Shown here: positions 14,983 to 16,944 of the stretch, piece after piece
How positions within the stretch are numbered: the stretch's first letter is position 1
Layout of the letters: the number at the start of each line of letters is the position of its first letter
Origin: Pseudomonadota bacterium
GTDB lineage: Bacteria > Desulfobacterota > Desulfovibrionia > Desulfovibrionales > Desulfovibrionaceae
Assembly: GCA_023435825.1 (NCBI GenBank)
Contig: JAEZMB010000044.1
Coordinates: 1 to 16,944, forward strand
Length of the DNA stretch: 16,944 nt
Direction: 5' to 3'
The notes under the pieces: generated by a model
Told to the model about the DNA's origin: nothing
The model's input: only the letters and a program-made list of their open reading frames with translations
Database searches by the model: none
Translations under genes and position numbers: made by a program

Positions 14983-15312
14983 TCCTTGGTGAGTGATGCT
15001 ATTAATAGGATTGACTGGACTACTATCTGGTTGCATTTAAGCACGATCCAATAGTGCACTGATATACTTGAACTATTGACCGGTCTGTGACGTCGCCAAG
15101 ATGCTGTTTCTTTAAGGCCAGACGCCTTGCAGATCTTTTCCAAGTAAACCATCGAAATCAGGTGTTACCCTCAGAAAGAGGCTAGGTATTTCCTGCTTGG
15201 TTTGCGCGCGGGGTTCCTACGACGGATGCTTGCTAAATATGGGGCAGTGCAATATCAATGCTTAACCGTTCAAGTTTGGCGGCCCGGTTGTTTTGTCTAT
15301 AGAGGCAGGAAA
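14983..15312. other. AT-rich non-coding stretch upstream of carbonic anhydrase
   Basis: These 330 bases have clearly lower GC than the core genes and no frame that reads as protein. A nested palindrome lies at the left end: AATCCT (14981-14986) with AGGATT (15007-15012), and inside it CTATTAATAG (14999-15008). Minus-strand frame 15152-14829 is open, but it has no ribosome site and unlikely composition, so it is not called. The stretch looks like decayed accessory DNA. Confidence 0.5.
15230..15258 (+). promoter_or_regulatory. Possible promoter for the carbonic anhydrase gene
   Basis: TTGCTA (15230-15235), 17 bases, then TATCAA (15253-15258). Each box matches four of six consensus bases, and the leader to the ATG at 15313 would be about 48 bases. 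Confidence 0.35.
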
Positions 15313-15948
15313 ATGAGAGATATTCAGTGTGTTATCTCTGGGTTCAAGCGGTTTAAGAAACAGTATTTTTGCCATGAAAGCGTTTTCTATGACGCGTTGA
15401 CTCATGGACAGCGTCCAAAAGTGCTGACCATTGCTTGCTGCGACTCCAGGGTTGATCCGGCAATACTCATGAACTGTCAGCCAGGCGACATGTTTGTTGT
15501 TCGTAACGTGGCAAATATCGTTCCACCTTATGAAGCAGGAGCTGGGTTGCGAGGCGTTTGCGCGGCGCTGGAATACGGAGTGACATATCTTCGCGTCGAG
15601 CACCTCATCGTTCTCGGCCATTCCTGCTGTGGAGGGATTGAGGCCCTCATGGCCCCGGACCATGAAAAGATGGGTGAATTTATCTTTCCATGGGTCAGTA
15701 TTGTTGAAGGTGCACTGAAACGCGTTGAAGATGAACTGGCTGGCGAATCTGCCATGGTCAGGCAGAGAGCCTGTGAACTCGCCTCCATCTTGATTTCGCT
15801 TGAGAACTTGATGACTTTCCCCTGGATCAGGACGAGGATCGAGGACCAGACGTTGCATTTGCATGGCTGGTACTTTGATATGGGAAAGGGCGAGTTGCTC
15901 GGCTATCAGCCCGAGACGGGGCGTTTCGATTTGCTTGTCGGCGAGTAA
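15313..15948 (+). CDS. Beta-class carbonic anhydrase
   Basis: The 211-residue enzyme starts at the ATG before RDIQCVISGFKRFK, with AGAGG at 15301-15305; the frame runs 37 codons further upstream with no ribosome site or family-like sequence. It interconverts carbon dioxide and bicarbonate. The zinc site is complete: C42-x-D44-x-R46 in ACCDSRVDP, then H103-x2-C106 in VLGHSCCGG, with D44-R46 as the catalytic dyad. NVANIVPPYE and the C-terminal HGWYFDMGKGELL are typical of the class. It is a cytoplasmic enzyme with no signal peptide. Its codons often end in A or T (for example in the first 40 codons), unlike every intact gene around it, and it sits in AT-richer flanks, which points to recent acquisition. 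The neighbours give no pathway. Confidence 0.95.
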   Translation: MRDIQCVISGFKRFKKQYFCHESVFYDALTHGQRPKVLTIACCDSRVDPAILMNCQPGDMFVVRNVANIVPPYEAGAGLRGVCAALEYGVTYLRVEHLIVLGHSCCGGIEALMAPDHEKMGEFIFPWVSIVEGALKRVEDELAGESAMVRQRACELASILISLENLMTFPWIRTRIEDQTLHLHGWYFDMGKGELLGYQPETGRFDLLVGE

Positions 15949-16267
15949 CCCAATGTGACCGGACGGCCCAGGGGTCGTGCCATGATTATGGACTATGGGC
16001 GGCCTGTCTCCTGGGTGGAGGCGGGCCGCATTCTTGTTGTCGGGCGGAACTGGCGGGGGCGACCGATAACCGCCGCGCCCAAAACGACGGTAAGCATCAT
16101 GACTCTGTTTCCGCGAAAGGTCCTCCGTGGGTTTCGTGGACGCGACACGAGAACACATCACGACCCCGCCCCTTTGTTCAGTGGCGGAGCCTGCTTGAAA
16201 GCGGCTTGCCAGCCGGGGCCGGCCGAGGCACAGTCAAAGCCTCGTCCACCCCAGCCAAGGAGCCGCC
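15949..16267. other. Intergenic stretch without a supported gene
   Basis: The 319 bases between carbonic anhydrase and the AMMECR1 gene return to higher GC towards the right. Open frames on both strands are shadows or lack ribosome sites. No strong promoter or terminator is visible; AAGGAG at 16257-16262 is the ribosome site of the next gene. Confidence 0.5.
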
Positions 16268-16819
16268 ATGGACGCCTTTCACGTGGCCCTGACCGACGCG
16301 GAGAAGGCCTTTCTCAAGGATCTGGTCCGGCTGGTCATCGCCGCCAAACTGGCCGGCAAATCGCCTGATCTCCCCACCCCCGACAGCGAAACCCTGGGCC
16401 GCAAGCTCGGGGCCTTTGTGACGCTGACCATCGACGGCCACCTGCGCGGCTGCATCGGCCACATCGTCGGCGACCAGCCGCTTTTCGCCACCATCGCCGC
16501 CATGGCCGAGGCGGCGGCCTTCGGCGATCCGCGCTTCCCGCCGCTGACCCGCCGGGAGTTCGACCGCATCGCCATCGAAATCTCCATCCTTGGTCCCCTG
16601 GAACCCTGCCCGGACCCGGCGCGGGTGGTCGTCGGCCGCCATGGCCTGCTGGCTCGTCGCGGCGGCCGCTCCGGCCTGCTCCTGCCCCAGGTGCCGGTGG
16701 AGTGGGGCTGGGACCGGGAAACCTTCCTGGACCAGACCTGCCGCAAGGCCGGCCTGGAACCCGGCTGCTGGCGCGACCCGGCCACGACGCTTTTCTGGTT
16801 CGAGGCGGAGGTTTTTTAG
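16268..16819 (+). CDS. amrA: AMMECR1-domain protein (AmmeMemoRadiSam system protein A)
   Basis: The 183-residue protein begins MDAFHVALTDAEKAFL, with AAGGAG five bases before the ATG. The AMMECR1 signature LRGCIG is at residues 59-64, followed by typical segments DPRFPPLTRREF and RSGLLLPQVPVEWGWDRETFL and a final FWFEAEVF. The length fits the stand-alone AMMECR1 family. In many bacteria and archaea, from family knowledge, it is paired with a Memo-like protein and a radical SAM protein; neither is visible to the left, and the window ends to the right, so the pairing cannot be tested. The reaction is unknown. C62 in the signature is the notable conserved residue. The codon use is native, unlike that of the preceding carbonic anhydrase. 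Confidence 0.93.
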   Translation: MDAFHVALTDAEKAFLKDLVRLVIAAKLAGKSPDLPTPDSETLGRKLGAFVTLTIDGHLRGCIGHIVGDQPLFATIAAMAEAAAFGDPRFPPLTRREFDRIAIEISILGPLEPCPDPARVVVGRHGLLARRGGRSGLLLPQVPVEWGWDRETFLDQTCRKAGLEPGCWRDPATTLFWFEAEVF

Positions 16820-16847
16820 GAGGTGCGGGGAACGGAGAAGAGGAAGA

Positions 16848-16914
16848 GTGCCTCCGGCGGCCAAAGGGGCTGAGCCCCTTTGGAAACCCCGCCTGGGTCA
16901 AGGGGGGTAGGCAC
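16848..16914. repeat. Nested palindrome downstream of amrA, REP-like
   Basis: The core is CCAAAGGGGC (16861-16870), TGA, GCCCCTTTGG (16874-16883), a perfect 10-base-pair stem. It is framed by an outer pair, GTGCCT (16848-16853) and AGGCAC (16909-16914). Similar CCAAAGGGG...CCCCTTTGG elements are, to my recollection, common between genes in Desulfovibrio-type genomes, so it may be a dispersed repeat as well as the amrA 3' end. No T-run follows the core. Confidence 0.55.
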
Positions 16915-16944
16915 GGCGTACAGGGCAAACGCTGACCGTTGAGA

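Noticed and set aside
14829..15152. 107-codon minus-strand frame in the AT-rich stretch
   Set aside because: No ribosome site, unlikely amino-acid composition, and half of it is antisense to the better-supported broken gene.
15955..16368. 137-codon plus frame before amrA
   Set aside because: It overlaps the well-supported amrA start in another frame, lacks a ribosome site, and reads as Arg/Gly/Pro-rich non-coding DNA.

Overview
The window suggests a high-GC deltaproteobacterial sulfate reducer of the Desulfovibrio/Solidesulfovibrio type. This is an inference from protein flavour (CbpA-CbpM-ClpB cluster, UPF0280 protein, a TtuA-type thiolase with a ThiS-like carrier, a MoaE-like protein), very strong G/C bias at third codon positions, and GC-rich intergenic hairpins. 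No rRNA, tRNA, CRISPR array or intact insertion sequence was found.

Layout. 1-651 (minus): N-terminal part of a membrane protein that runs off the window. 652-1025: intergenic, with an AT-rich patch and a good sigma70-type promoter. 1026-5117 (plus): chaperone operon cbpA-cbpM-clpB, closed by a strong intrinsic terminator. 5366-6115 (minus) and 6193-7119 (plus): a divergent UPF0280 protein and family-2 glycosyltransferase. 7299-7661 (minus): MoaE-like protein, head to head with 7690-10425 (plus), a 911-residue protein of unknown function that combines a retroviral-type CCHC zinc knuckle, a TPR region, two C-terminal membrane helices and a lysine-rich tail. 10599-11525 and 11612-11809 (minus): TtuA-like tRNA thiolase and its probable ThiS/MoaD-like sulfur carrier, divergent from a single-domain response regulator (11955-12332). 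12591-14309 (plus): site-2-protease-like M50 metalloprotease, then trpS, whose product carries a cysteine set resembling the [4Fe-4S] site of Thermotoga TrpRS. 14310-16267: an accessory-looking stretch with a broken gene (in-frame TGA), AT-rich non-coding DNA and a beta-carbonic anhydrase whose codon use is unlike its neighbours. 16268-16819 (plus): AMMECR1/AmmeMemoRadiSam protein A, followed by a nested palindrome.

How the parts fit. The first operon is a protein-disaggregation module: ClpB with a J-domain co-chaperone and its CbpM modulator. The TtuA-like enzyme and the ThiS-like protein probably form a sulfur-transfer pair for tRNA thiolation. The other genes look like independent housekeeping or accessory units. 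The best candidate for something undescribed is the zinc-knuckle/TPR/membrane protein at 7690-10425. Next come the RG-ending sulfur carrier and the Fe-S-type TrpRS. No multi-gene defence system or new mobile element could be supported.
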